A DNA stretch of 64,000 nucleotides from UBA4782 sp034429195 (lineage in GTDB: Bacteria; Chloroflexota; Anaerolineae; Anaerolineales; Anaerolineaceae), in NCBI GenBank assembly GCA_034429195.1, contig DAOUGQ010000018.1:248001-312000 (forward strand). Direction: 5' to 3'. The position numbers and the translations under genes were made by a program. Shown in pieces: positions 35,318 through 42,744 of the stretch. The notes beneath the pieces were generated by a model. It had not been told where the DNA came from. It made no database searches and worked only from the letters and a program-made list of their open reading frames with translations. Each line of letters starts with the position of its first letter. Positions within the stretch are counted from its first letter, which is position 1.

Positions 35318-36523
35318 CTAATCACCTAAATAGTCGCGTAATTTTCGTCTAATGGAAGGATGACGAAGGCGGCTAAGAGCCTGCGCTTCAATTTGTCGAA
35401 CACGCTCACGCGTAACCCCCATCTTTCTTCCAACTTCTTCGAGGGTATAGGCTTGCCCATCCAGTAAACCGTAACGCAATTGCAGGATGCGAACCTCTCT
35501 AGGAGGTAAAGTATTCAGTACGTCATCTAAATGCTCTTTCAGCAAATTGTAGGTGGCTGTATCATCAGGTGGTGGTGCTTCATCGTCCATGATGAAATCA
35601 CCCAACACAGAATCCTCTTCGTCGTCTGTAGGAGTTTCCAAAGATAGAGGTCTTCGTGCAACCTGGATCATGTTCTCAACTTTCTTTGGTGGAACATCCA
35701 AGGCAATAGCCAGCTCATCTACTGATGGATCACGGCCAAGGCGTTGTGTAAGTTGGTGCTGAATACGAAGTAATTTATTAATTTGATCACCCATGTGAAC
35801 TGGAACACGGATCGTGCGTCCCTGATCAGCGATTGCACGGGTTACCGCCTGACGGATCCACCAGGTTGCGTACGTGCTGAATTTATGTCCACGACGATAA
35901 TCAAACTTTTTGGTGGCGCGAATAAGACCAATATTTCCCTCCTGGATTAAATCAAGGAAAGGAACACCACGTCCCATATACTTTTTAGCAACACTTATCA
36001 CCAATCGTGAGTTTGCAGTTATCAGGTGCTCTCTAGCTGCCCAGCCGTCTTCGATCAATCTTCTTAATTCGATTCTGCGACGTGCGCTTACATTGGTGCG
36101 CGCTAATTCTTCGCGAGCCATACGCCCACGCTCAATACGTTGCGCTAATTCAACTTCTTCTTCAGCAGTTAATAAAGGAACACGACTAACTTCCTTTAAA
36201 TAAAGCCCAATGGTATCGTCTGTGTCGATATTTGCCAGGTCATCCATCGAGGAGACCTGAGTCTGTTCTTTGACAACTTCCTCATCCTGTTCGAGTTCTT
36301 CGTCAGAAGGTTCTTCTGATGGAATATCCTCAATATAAGGAATACCAGCACTAAGTAATGCTGAAAAAGCTTCTTCTAGCTGCTCAACATCTTGTTCAGC
36401 GTCAGGGAAGAAATGCAAAATATCATCGATTGTGACGTAGGTCTTTTGCCTGCCAAACTCCAACAATCTTGCGATGTTCGAAAATTCTTCATCTTCCAGT
36501 TCTTGTACCAGTTCATCTTCCAT
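35318..36523 (-). CDS. rpoD: Primary RNA polymerase sigma factor (sigma-70, RpoD/SigA)
   Basis: 401 residues. An N-terminal acidic region resembling 1.1 (ITIDDILHFFPDAEQDVEQLEEAF-like helices), region 1.2 (DDTIGLYLKEVSRVPLLTAEEEVELA), region 2 (ANSRLVISVAKKY, GLIRATKKFDYRRGHKFSTYATWWIRQAV), region 3, and region 4.2 (YTLEEVGRKMGVTRERVRQIE). Length and the presence of 1.1/1.2 indicate the housekeeping factor, recognising TTGACA/TATAAT-like promoters such as those found in this window. It has its own promoter and terminator. Confidence 0.94.
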   Translation of the reverse strand: MEDELVQELEDEEFSNIARLLEFGRQKTYVTIDDILHFFPDAEQDVEQLEEAFSALLSAGIPYIEDIPSEEPSDEELEQDEEVVKEQTQVSSMDDLANIDTDDTIGLYLKEVSRVPLLTAEEEVELAQRIERGRMAREELARTNVSARRRIELRRLIEDGWAAREHLITANSRLVISVAKKYMGRGVPFLDLIQEGNIGLIRATKKFDYRRGHKFSTYATWWIRQAVTRAIADQGRTIRVPVHMGDQINKLLRIQHQLTQRLGRDPSVDELAIALDVPPKKVENMIQVARRPLSLETPTDDEEDSVLGDFIMDDEAPPPDDTATYNLLKEHLDDVLNTLPPREVRILQLRYGLLDGQAYTLEEVGRKMGVTRERVRQIEAQALSRLRHPSIRRKLRDYLGD

Positions 36524-36585
36524 TCTTTATTTACACACGTCCTTTTTAACAGAGGCTAAACCCTCTGGTATTCTTACCAAATATC

Positions 36586-36614
36586 AGCATACACTTTTTT
36601 TTACACAATTACAA
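36586..36614 (-). promoter_or_regulatory. Candidate promoter of rpoD
   Basis: Minus-strand TTGTAA (36609-36614), 17 bases, TATGCT (36586-36591). The leader of about 55 bases contains a 6-bp hairpin (36550-36567). Match to consensus is moderate. Confidence 0.35.
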
Positions 36615-36628
36615 GTTATTTTTTACAA

Positions 36629-37210
36629 TCAGGGAGTAGGCGTTACCTCCATTTGTGTTGCTTCAGGTGTTGGCGTCTCTGCCATTAAACCTTCTGGATT
36701 TACGAACCTATTCAAGCTTTCAACCGCATAGGTGCTGATCACAATAGGTGAATCCTGATTGATCTGGGCAAAATATCCACTTGAGGTGGGTGTAATACCT
36801 CCTATGGTAACTTTTTGTTCTGTACCATCTTGCATAATTATCGTAAAGACAATTGATGGTTCAACCAAACCCATCGTTTCCATGGGGGTGGTTGGATCAA
36901 CCACTGATTTGGTGTCCAAAGAAAAGAGTACATCCACCATTTCATTTGCGGCTGATTGCATTACCGCCACAGAACGATTGTTTGAAAACACCCAGGTATC
37001 ACCAGCTTTTTCCAGACTAAATGATTCAGTACCAGTTTGAATTTTGATGCTGGAAACTTGAGCTTTCAATGAAGAATCTAGCAGTGCAGGCTGTTGTGTT
37101 GGTGTTGGAGTACCTTTGAGTGGCCCAACTGGATATTTTTCAACCAACAGTAGTGCAACCACAAGCATAACAAAGATGATGATTAATACCCAAGTACTTT
37201 TCTTGACCAT
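36629..37210 (-). CDS. DUF4340-domain membrane-anchored protein
   Basis: 193 residues: one N-terminal membrane anchor (STWVLIIIFVMLVVALLLVE), a short Pro/Thr linker, and a beta-rich domain (SIKIQTGTESFSLEKAGDTWVFSN; EPSIVFTIIMQDGTEQKVTIGGITPTSSGYFAQI) typical of DUF4340. These proteins accompany GldG-type ABC auxiliary subunits, as here (three bases downstream of that gene). Probably an external component of the transporter. Function within the complex is not established. GAGGATAATGT precedes the ATG. Confidence 0.85.
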   Translation of the reverse strand: MVKKSTWVLIIIFVMLVVALLLVEKYPVGPLKGTPTPTQQPALLDSSLKAQVSSIKIQTGTESFSLEKAGDTWVFSNNRSVAVMQSAANEMVDVLFSLDTKSVVDPTTPMETMGLVEPSIVFTIIMQDGTEQKVTIGGITPTSSGYFAQINQDSPIVISTYAVESLNRFVNPEGLMAETPTPEATQMEVTPTP

Positions 37211-37213
37211 ACA

Positions 37214-38761
37214 TTATCCTCTTTTCTTGCGAACAATTGCGGTAACTACACCTATTACGAGGATCAACCCAGGTATTACAAAAATGGATGCCAACAGAAT
37301 TAAATTCATTACCAAAGATTGTGGTGGCTCCAGTATACGTTGAGTGGTATCTTTCGGGGTTAATGTGATCAAATCTTCTTGCTCGGATGCCCAATCTACA
37401 CTGTTGACAATAAAATCAAGGTTGCCATAATAATCGACGTTGCTATTTGCAGCAAATTCACTATCACCAAAAGCAACAATTCGGCCTGAATTCGCAGAGT
37501 TTTCAGCAGCTACTACAAGAGGAAGAGGACCAGTTATATCGGTTGCTTCATCATATGAAACTGAACCTGATTGGAGGCTTGCCAGATCAGTTTCTCCCCA
37601 ATAATCTTCAGGTGTGATCACAAGAGTTGTTTGAGTAATATCCTGTGGCTGACTGCTGAATGAAATGCTGCGAGAATATGGATACACCGTGACGAGATTA
37701 TTCATTTTTGTTGTTATTGGATGAGATGAATCATAAGCACCTGCATAAGCCAAAACCGATGCTTCCTTCTCAAGATGAATTACCAGGTCATTATTGAAAC
37801 TGATGCCCCAATTGGCTGACAGATATTCAGCAAACGGGTCAGCTGCATCACCAAACTGGTTTTGTATTGTTGGATCATACATAACGATTACCGATCCGCC
37901 AGCATCAAGATATCCACTCAGTAAGGATACTTCGTCTGTGGAGAGTGGTTTCATGGGTGATGCAATTACGATCAGCTTTGCATCTTCAGGAATATTTGGA
38001 TTTGTAACCAGGTTCAAAGTGGAGACAGTGTAATTCTTTTCCTCAAGTTTTGATTTGAGTTTAGAGTAACCATCGTCTCCAGAATTATCGATATCAAACT
38101 CACCATGCCCCGATAAGAAATAAACAGCCGGAGAGGACGGGTTGATCAATTTTAATAAAGCAGTATCGATCTCTTTCTCTGAGATGATGTTTACCTGCTC
38201 TTGTTGATCTCCCATAGTGAGAACCAGTGTTTCATCTTTTTCGACATGTGCGTTTTGCGCTGCAACTGGATTTGAATTTGGGTTAATGAATTCAAAGTCA
38301 AATTTGCCATTTGATGCACGTTTAAAACTCTCTAATAAAGTTCGAGCGCTATCACTTGAAGATGTCGATGTGAAAAATGCCTGCACGGTGACTTTTGAAG
38401 GTAATTTTTCAAGCATCGCAATAGTTTCTGGGGCAAGAGTGTTCTTTTTACCTTCGGTTAAATCCCACCGGGGAGCGTATTTATAACCAATTACGTTGAT
38501 TACTACAATAATCCCGATGAATGCAACCGTCATGATAAGGGAATTGCTGCCATATTTCACTTGCCGGCCTTTAATCAATTCCATCACATGATTGGGATCG
38601 ATGAGAACCCAAAAGGCTATACCTAAAACAGCGACTGCCAAACTGATTTGAATAGCAAGGTTAAAAGTGCGATAGACAATATATAACCCTGCTGCTGTAA
38701 TAACTGCTAATAGGGATAGATACAAACCAATAGATGCATATTTACGAATTTGAGGTTTCAT
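37214..38761 (-). CDS. GldG-like ABC transporter auxiliary membrane protein
   Basis: 515 residues from an ATG that overlaps the permease stop in TAATG, with GGAGG eight bases upstream. Two to three N-terminal helices, a large external domain (VQAFFTSTSSSDSARTLLESFKRAS; PAVYFLSGHGEFDI; GGSVIVMYDP) and a C-terminal helix (NLILLASIFVIPGLILVIGVVTAIV). This is the ABC_transp_aux/GldG family named from gliding motility in Bacteroidetes but widespread in non-gliding bacteria. Acts with the permease, ATPase and DUF4340 protein of this operon. Confidence 0.88.
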   Translation of the reverse strand: MKPQIRKYASIGLYLSLLAVITAAGLYIVYRTFNLAIQISLAVAVLGIAFWVLIDPNHVMELIKGRQVKYGSNSLIMTVAFIGIIVVINVIGYKYAPRWDLTEGKKNTLAPETIAMLEKLPSKVTVQAFFTSTSSSDSARTLLESFKRASNGKFDFEFINPNSNPVAAQNAHVEKDETLVLTMGDQQEQVNIISEKEIDTALLKLINPSSPAVYFLSGHGEFDIDNSGDDGYSKLKSKLEEKNYTVSTLNLVTNPNIPEDAKLIVIASPMKPLSTDEVSLLSGYLDAGGSVIVMYDPTIQNQFGDAADPFAEYLSANWGISFNNDLVIHLEKEASVLAYAGAYDSSHPITTKMNNLVTVYPYSRSISFSSQPQDITQTTLVITPEDYWGETDLASLQSGSVSYDEATDITGPLPLVVAAENSANSGRIVAFGDSEFAANSNVDYYGNLDFIVNSVDWASEQEDLITLTPKDTTQRILEPPQSLVMNLILLASIFVIPGLILVIGVVTAIVRKKRG

Positions 38762-39492
38762 TATCGCCACCTCCGGCTTTCAACAGAGACACTTCCAAGG
38801 AACAGACTAACTGCTGTTAAACTGAGGTAGTAGATGACATCTTTAAGATCGATAAGCCCTTTATAAAATGTTGAATAAAAATGCTCACCCAGATCAAGAT
38901 ATCGAACTATTTCACCACCACCAGCTCCCATAGACTGAGCAGGATAACTAATCATCCAAAGTGCCATGATAATACCTAGGGTAAGGAAGAAGGCTGCTAT
39001 TTGGTTACTGAATAATGATGATGCAGCAATACCAATCGCCACAAATGCAGCACACATTAAAGCAAGCCCAAGATAAGAGGCAAGGAGTTCTCCCTGGTCG
39101 ATACCGGGAGATACGAGCTGGTTAAGTATGATTGGGAATATCCAGCTTGCCAATAAAATGGTCAAGATGAAAAGAAAACCACCGAACCATTTACCAATGA
39201 TTATTTCATGATCACGTACTGGTGCTGTTAGCAAGAGCTCCAATGTGCCAGTTTTTTGCTCATCAGCCATTGTGTTCATGGTAACAGCAGGGGTTGTAAA
39301 GAGGAGTAACGTTACCAGGGGGCCGATAACAATCTGAATACCTGGTGCCATGCCATAATTCGCATATGAAACAAGGTTGACATAGAACAAGATGCCAACG
39401 ATCAACATAATCACAAATGCCACTGCATAAGCAATTGGGCTAGAAAAGTAATGCTTATATTCGCGTATTCCGATTGTCCAAATATTTCGCAT
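38761..39492 (-). CDS. ABC-2 type permease (GldF-like)
   Basis: 243 residues from the ATG with GAGG eight bases upstream. About six membrane helices and the family signature region NTMADEQKTGTLELLLTAPVRDHEIIIGKW. It forms the membrane channel of the export system with the ATPase encoded five bases upstream. Substrate unknown. Confidence 0.9.
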   Translation of the reverse strand: MRNIWTIGIREYKHYFSSPIAYAVAFVIMLIVGILFYVNLVSYANYGMAPGIQIVIGPLVTLLLFTTPAVTMNTMADEQKTGTLELLLTAPVRDHEIIIGKWFGGFLFILTILLASWIFPIILNQLVSPGIDQGELLASYLGLALMCAAFVAIGIAASSLFSNQIAAFFLTLGIIMALWMISYPAQSMGAGGGEIVRYLDLGEHFYSTFYKGLIDLKDVIYYLSLTAVSLFLGSVSVESRRWR

Positions 39493-39497
39493 ATTGA

Positions 39498-40475
39498 TCA
39501 CCTCATTTCCTCTGGTTCAATTTCAGGGGAATCAGAGATTTCAGTAGAGTGTTCGGGAAGAATTTCATCTCGTGTTAATTCAAGGAAAATATCTTCCAGG
39601 CTCATGGATACTTTCTTAAGTTCAAGCAAATCATACCCAGCTGAAATTACATTTCGAGCTACTGTGGATCGAACATCCTCACCCGGTTTAGATTCGAATT
39701 CCAGTGAATCGATACCCGTGGATGATACGTTAATTACACCTGGTGTAGAAGATACCACGGGTAATACTTCGCTCGCATCTCCTCGGATAGATAAATGAAC
39801 TCTTTGAGCGCCAGTTAGTCGAGTTTGCAATCGTTCGGTGGAATCTTCAGCTACAAATTGGCCTTTATTGATGATGATCACCCGATCACATACTTGCTGT
39901 GCTTCTGGCAAAATATGGGTCGAAAGCATAACGGTATGTTCTTTTCCAAGGTCTTTGATTATGTTACGCACTTCAATAATTTGACCTGGATCAAGACCAA
40001 TTGTAGGCTCATCCAGTATCAATACATCTGGTTTGTGAAGAATTGCCTGAGCCAAACCAACCCGTTGGCGCATACCTTTTGATAGCTTGCCAATATATCC
40101 ACTGGAGCGATCTTCCATTGAAACCATTTCCAGTACATCATCGATGCGATCTTCTGCGTTCTCAATATGTCTGATTCTGGCCATATACATCATGTAATCA
40201 AATACTGTCATATCGTTGTATAGCGGAACTGTTTCTGGCAGATAACCAACCATACGGCGAACTTCCAGGGGATTTTCAATAACATCATAACCACCAATTT
40301 CAACTTTCCCAGAAGTTGGAGGCATATAGCCGGTTAAAATCCTCATTGTTGTAGTTTTTCCGGCGCCATTTGGACCAAGGAAACCAACAATTTCACCTTT
40401 TTTAACATCGAAATTTAAATTGGTGATGGCGCGTCTTTTGCCATAATCCTTGGTTAAACCAGTGACATGGATCAT
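39498..40475 (-). CDS. ABC transporter ATPase (GldA-like)
   Basis: 325 residues. Walker A FLGPNGAGKTTT at about 33-44, Q-loop VGYLPE, signature LSKGMRQRVGLA, Walker B VLILDEPTIGLDP and the switch His in STHILPEA are all present. A C-terminal extension of about 100 residues follows (VHLSIRGDASEVLPVV). First gene of the four-gene export operon, with AGGAG upstream of the ATG and a structured leader before it. Confidence 0.93.
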   Translation of the reverse strand: MIHVTGLTKDYGKRRAITNLNFDVKKGEIVGFLGPNGAGKTTTMRILTGYMPPTSGKVEIGGYDVIENPLEVRRMVGYLPETVPLYNDMTVFDYMMYMARIRHIENAEDRIDDVLEMVSMEDRSSGYIGKLSKGMRQRVGLAQAILHKPDVLILDEPTIGLDPGQIIEVRNIIKDLGKEHTVMLSTHILPEAQQVCDRVIIINKGQFVAEDSTERLQTRLTGAQRVHLSIRGDASEVLPVVSSTPGVINVSSTGIDSLEFESKPGEDVRSTVARNVISAGYDLLELKKVSMSLEDIFLELTRDEILPEHSTEISDSPEIEPEEMR

Positions 40476-40504
40476 ACAATACTCCTTTTAAGTATGATGT
40501 AAAT

Positions 40505-40577
40505 GGTGTTGATTAGAATGTTTGAGAAGCGGATTTAATGTCCGCTTCTCAATTTTTTCTCTGATTCTTATAACACC
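40505..40577 (-). promoter_or_regulatory. Structured 5' leader of the ABC export operon
   Basis: In the minus-strand transcript an outer stem GGTGTT/AACACC (40572-40577 with 40505-40510), an AGAAT/ATTCT helix inside it, and a perfect 12-bp hairpin (40541-40552 with 40522-40533) nest within 73 bases. It lies between the promoter and the ribosome-binding site. The inner hairpin read on the plus strand is followed by TTTTTTCT and would also terminate rightward transcription, though no plus-strand gene precedes it. Confidence 0.5.
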
Positions 40578-40595
40578 AATTTTTAACCGCATAAC

Positions 40596-40625
40596 ACTAT
40601 ACAATATTTGTTATGTGAAAGTCAA
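40596..40625 (-). promoter_or_regulatory. Promoter of the ABC export operon
   Basis: Minus-strand TTGACT (40620-40625), 18-base spacer, TATAGT (40596-40601); predicted start near 40589, giving a leader of about 115 bases. Confidence 0.6.
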
Positions 40626-40703
40626 CAGGTATTTCAAACTCTAATACAATCCTTATTTAATTTAAATAATTTCTAAATGGAAATTCCATAGAAATTGAGT
40701 TGC

Positions 40704-40732
40704 TTGACTAATTATTTTCACAAATATATACT
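40704..40732 (+). promoter_or_regulatory. Promoter of the lipoprotein-MBOAT operon
   Basis: TTGACT (40704-40709), 17-base spacer, TATACT (40727-40732). Predicted start near 40739, about 48 bases before the lipoprotein ATG. A second box TATAAT (40774-40779) lies eight bases before that ATG and could give a leaderless transcript. Confidence 0.6.
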
Positions 40733-40787
40733 CTTGAAGCTTAAAGAAAATCATCGGTAAACCATTCCACGTATATAATATTCTTCT

Positions 40788-41186
40788 ATGACTCCAGATT
40801 CCCAACGAAACTTTATTAAAATTGGCCTGCTCGTTTTACTCTTGCTTATGTTATCAGGTTGTAAGAGGCAATCTCCTGCTGCCCAATCTGTAGAAGCATA
40901 CCTGAATGCGCTTGTTTCAGATGACGTAAATGATGTAGCGATGCTTACTTGCAAGGAATGGGAAGAAGAAGCCATCATCGAATATGATTCATTTCAATTA
41001 GTTTCTCCCAAATTGCAAGATGTACAATGCAGTGAAATTGATCAGGCAGATGGCTCTGCCACTGTTAAATGCACTGGTCAAATATTAGCTACTTATAATA
41101 ATGAAATTACTACTATATCGTTGGAAAACCGATTATTTGATGTAAAAAATGTGAAAGGGGATTGGTTTGTATGCGGCTACCATTAA
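40788..41186 (+). CDS. Small lipoprotein, NTF2-like domain
   Basis: 132 residues. Signal peptide with lipobox: basic start, LLVLLLLMLSGC, so Cys at about 25 should be lipidated. The mature part (AAQSVEAYLNALVSDDVNDVAML; ENRLFDVKNVKGDWFVCGY) has the layout of NTF2-like/DUF4878 lipoproteins, which are poorly characterised. First gene of the operon with the small membrane protein, MBOAT and tandem-SGNH genes. No ribosome-binding site; a TATAAT box is eight bases from the ATG. Confidence 0.75.
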   Translation: MTPDSQRNFIKIGLLVLLLLMLSGCKRQSPAAQSVEAYLNALVSDDVNDVAMLTCKEWEEEAIIEYDSFQLVSPKLQDVQCSEIDQADGSATVKCTGQILATYNNEITTISLENRLFDVKNVKGDWFVCGYH

Positions 41187-41308
41187 AGCTAAAAGAATGG
41201 CTTGACCCAAAAGAAAACATTTTAGTATTTGTGATTTGTTTAATCATAATTCTGGTCATTATCCTTACTACTGGACTATCTCCCTTATGGATTTATTCGG
41301 GATTTTAG
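41171..41308 (+). CDS. 45-residue single-pass membrane protein
   Basis: A short frame beginning 16 bases before the lipoprotein stop and ending on the base before the MBOAT start (TAG then ATG). It encodes a basic, amphipathic N-terminus (MRLPLKLKEWLDPKE) and one membrane helix of about 20 residues (NILVFVICLIIILVIILTTG) ending in PLWIYSGF. The exact abutment with the neighbours and the membrane-protein composition argue that it is translated. GGGG lies about ten bases upstream. It could be a small partner of the acyltransferase, as DltX is for DltB, though no sequence similarity is claimed. Confidence 0.6.
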   Translation: MRLPLKLKEWLDPKENILVFVICLIIILVIILTTGLSPLWIYSGF

Positions 41309-42742
41309 ATGAAGATTGAAACAATTCTGCTGATAATCGCAATAACTTTATTATTCCGAATTCTTATTCATTTTTGGGGAAAGACCTGGCTATTAACTGC
41401 TGCTTCTGTTCTATTCCTTTTTTGGATGCAGCCGGCTTTACCTGTACGATATATCGGTTTTTGGTTTTCATGCCTGACTTTGATCCTGGTGATCCTATGC
41501 TGGTTGTTCATTACTCCAATAAATGATCGTAGGTTTAAGGGTAATTGGCTCACACTATGCATGATTGTGAGTGTGCCACTACTTCTATCTGGATGGCGTT
41601 ATATTGATATTAATGGAATTATTGTTGCAAATCGTCCCCCATTATTATGGCAGGTCGCATTATTCTTATTCTTTAGCTCAATAATTATTGCACTCATTTG
41701 GAGATATGCAAAAACATCATCGATAGCAGCAATCACTGGCGTTGTTTTTTTTGTATTGATTTTCATTTTCCTAAAAACCCCAACCTTATCTGAACTTCTC
41801 AGTGTCCAGGTGCGCCAATGGGTTGGGCAATCTCCTCAACTTGCAAGTTCATTGGATATTCGATGGTTAGGTTTTTCCTATTTTGCATTTCGAATGATCC
41901 ATACTTTGTTTGAATATAAGAATGGAAAACTGTTACCCATATCTCTTAATGAGTACTTTTGTTATGTACTTTTTCCTCCATCTTTGACTGCGGGACCGAT
42001 CGACCGGATCGAAAGATTCCTGCCAGATCTCCATAAAGAGCTGAGAATATTCGATAATCCTGAACAGTATATTGGCGCCTTTAAGAGAATTTTATTTGGA
42101 TTATTCAAGAAATTTGTAATTGCTGATACCTTAGGATTAATATCATTGAACCAACAGGTAGTTGGACAAACTACATCTGTTTTCTGGTTATGGGTTATTG
42201 TTTACGCATCCGCATTACAAATTTTCTTTGACTTCAGTGGGTATACCGATTTGGCGATTGGATTGGGAAAGATCCTCGGAGTTGATCTACCAGAGAACTT
42301 TAAGAAGCCATATTTAAAAACCAACCTGGCACTATTTTGGAATAGCTGGCATATAACATTAACACAATGGTTTAGAACATATTATTTCAATCCAATCACA
42401 CGAAAATTTCGAAAGTCAAAGATTGGAAAACATCAAAATCTTATAATGCTATTTATGCAAGTGACAACAATGTTATTAATAGGGTTATGGCATGGTGTTT
42501 CTGGTCACTTCGTCGCATGGGGGGTATGGCATGGATTGGGGATGTTCATTCACAACCGGTTCAGCCCATTTTTACAGAATGCACAAAATAAATTCCAAAA
42601 CAATTCATTGCTAACAAAAGTATGGAATAGTGTTAATTGGTTTATTACCTTTAATTTTGTTTCTTTGGGTTGGATTTGGTTCCTGATGCCAGATATGAGA
42701 TCTGCCATCGATGTATTTGCCATATTGTTTGGGAGTAAATAA
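41309..42742 (+). CDS. MBOAT membrane O-acyltransferase (AlgI/DltB family)
   Basis: 477 residues with about eleven membrane helices. Conserved regions: FPPSLTAGPIDRIERFLP, IFFDFSGYTDLAIGLGKILG, NFKKPYLKTNLALFWNSWHITLTQWFR and the catalytic-histidine region LIGLWHGVSGHFVAWGVWHGLG. The AlgI/DltB family transfers acetyl or D-alanyl groups across the membrane to a surface polymer. The SGNH protein encoded next is the natural extracytoplasmic partner. The acceptor is unknown. Confidence 0.92.
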   Translation: MKIETILLIIAITLLFRILIHFWGKTWLLTAASVLFLFWMQPALPVRYIGFWFSCLTLILVILCWLFITPINDRRFKGNWLTLCMIVSVPLLLSGWRYIDINGIIVANRPPLLWQVALFLFFSSIIIALIWRYAKTSSIAAITGVVFFVLIFIFLKTPTLSELLSVQVRQWVGQSPQLASSLDIRWLGFSYFAFRMIHTLFEYKNGKLLPISLNEYFCYVLFPPSLTAGPIDRIERFLPDLHKELRIFDNPEQYIGAFKRILFGLFKKFVIADTLGLISLNQQVVGQTTSVFWLWVIVYASALQIFFDFSGYTDLAIGLGKILGVDLPENFKKPYLKTNLALFWNSWHITLTQWFRTYYFNPITRKFRKSKIGKHQNLIMLFMQVTTMLLIGLWHGVSGHFVAWGVWHGLGMFIHNRFSPFLQNAQNKFQNNSLLTKVWNSVNWFITFNFVSLGWIWFLMPDMRSAIDVFAILFGSK

Positions 42743-42744
42743 TA

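Larger units (their letters stand above)
40476..40787. other. 312-bp divergent intergenic region
   Basis: This is the only gene-free stretch above 300 bases. It holds a structured leader and promoter for the leftward ABC operon, a promoter for the rightward lipoprotein operon, and a second -10 box near the lipoprotein ATG. I see no gene or known riboswitch in it. Confidence 0.7.

Noticed and set aside
36550..36567. Terminator-like hairpin upstream of rpoD.
   Set aside because: Only a 6-bp stem with no U-tract in either direction; at most a leader structure.
37214..40475. Gliding-motility locus.
   Set aside because: GldA/F/G homologues with DUF4340 are common in non-gliding bacteria, and no other gliding genes are present.
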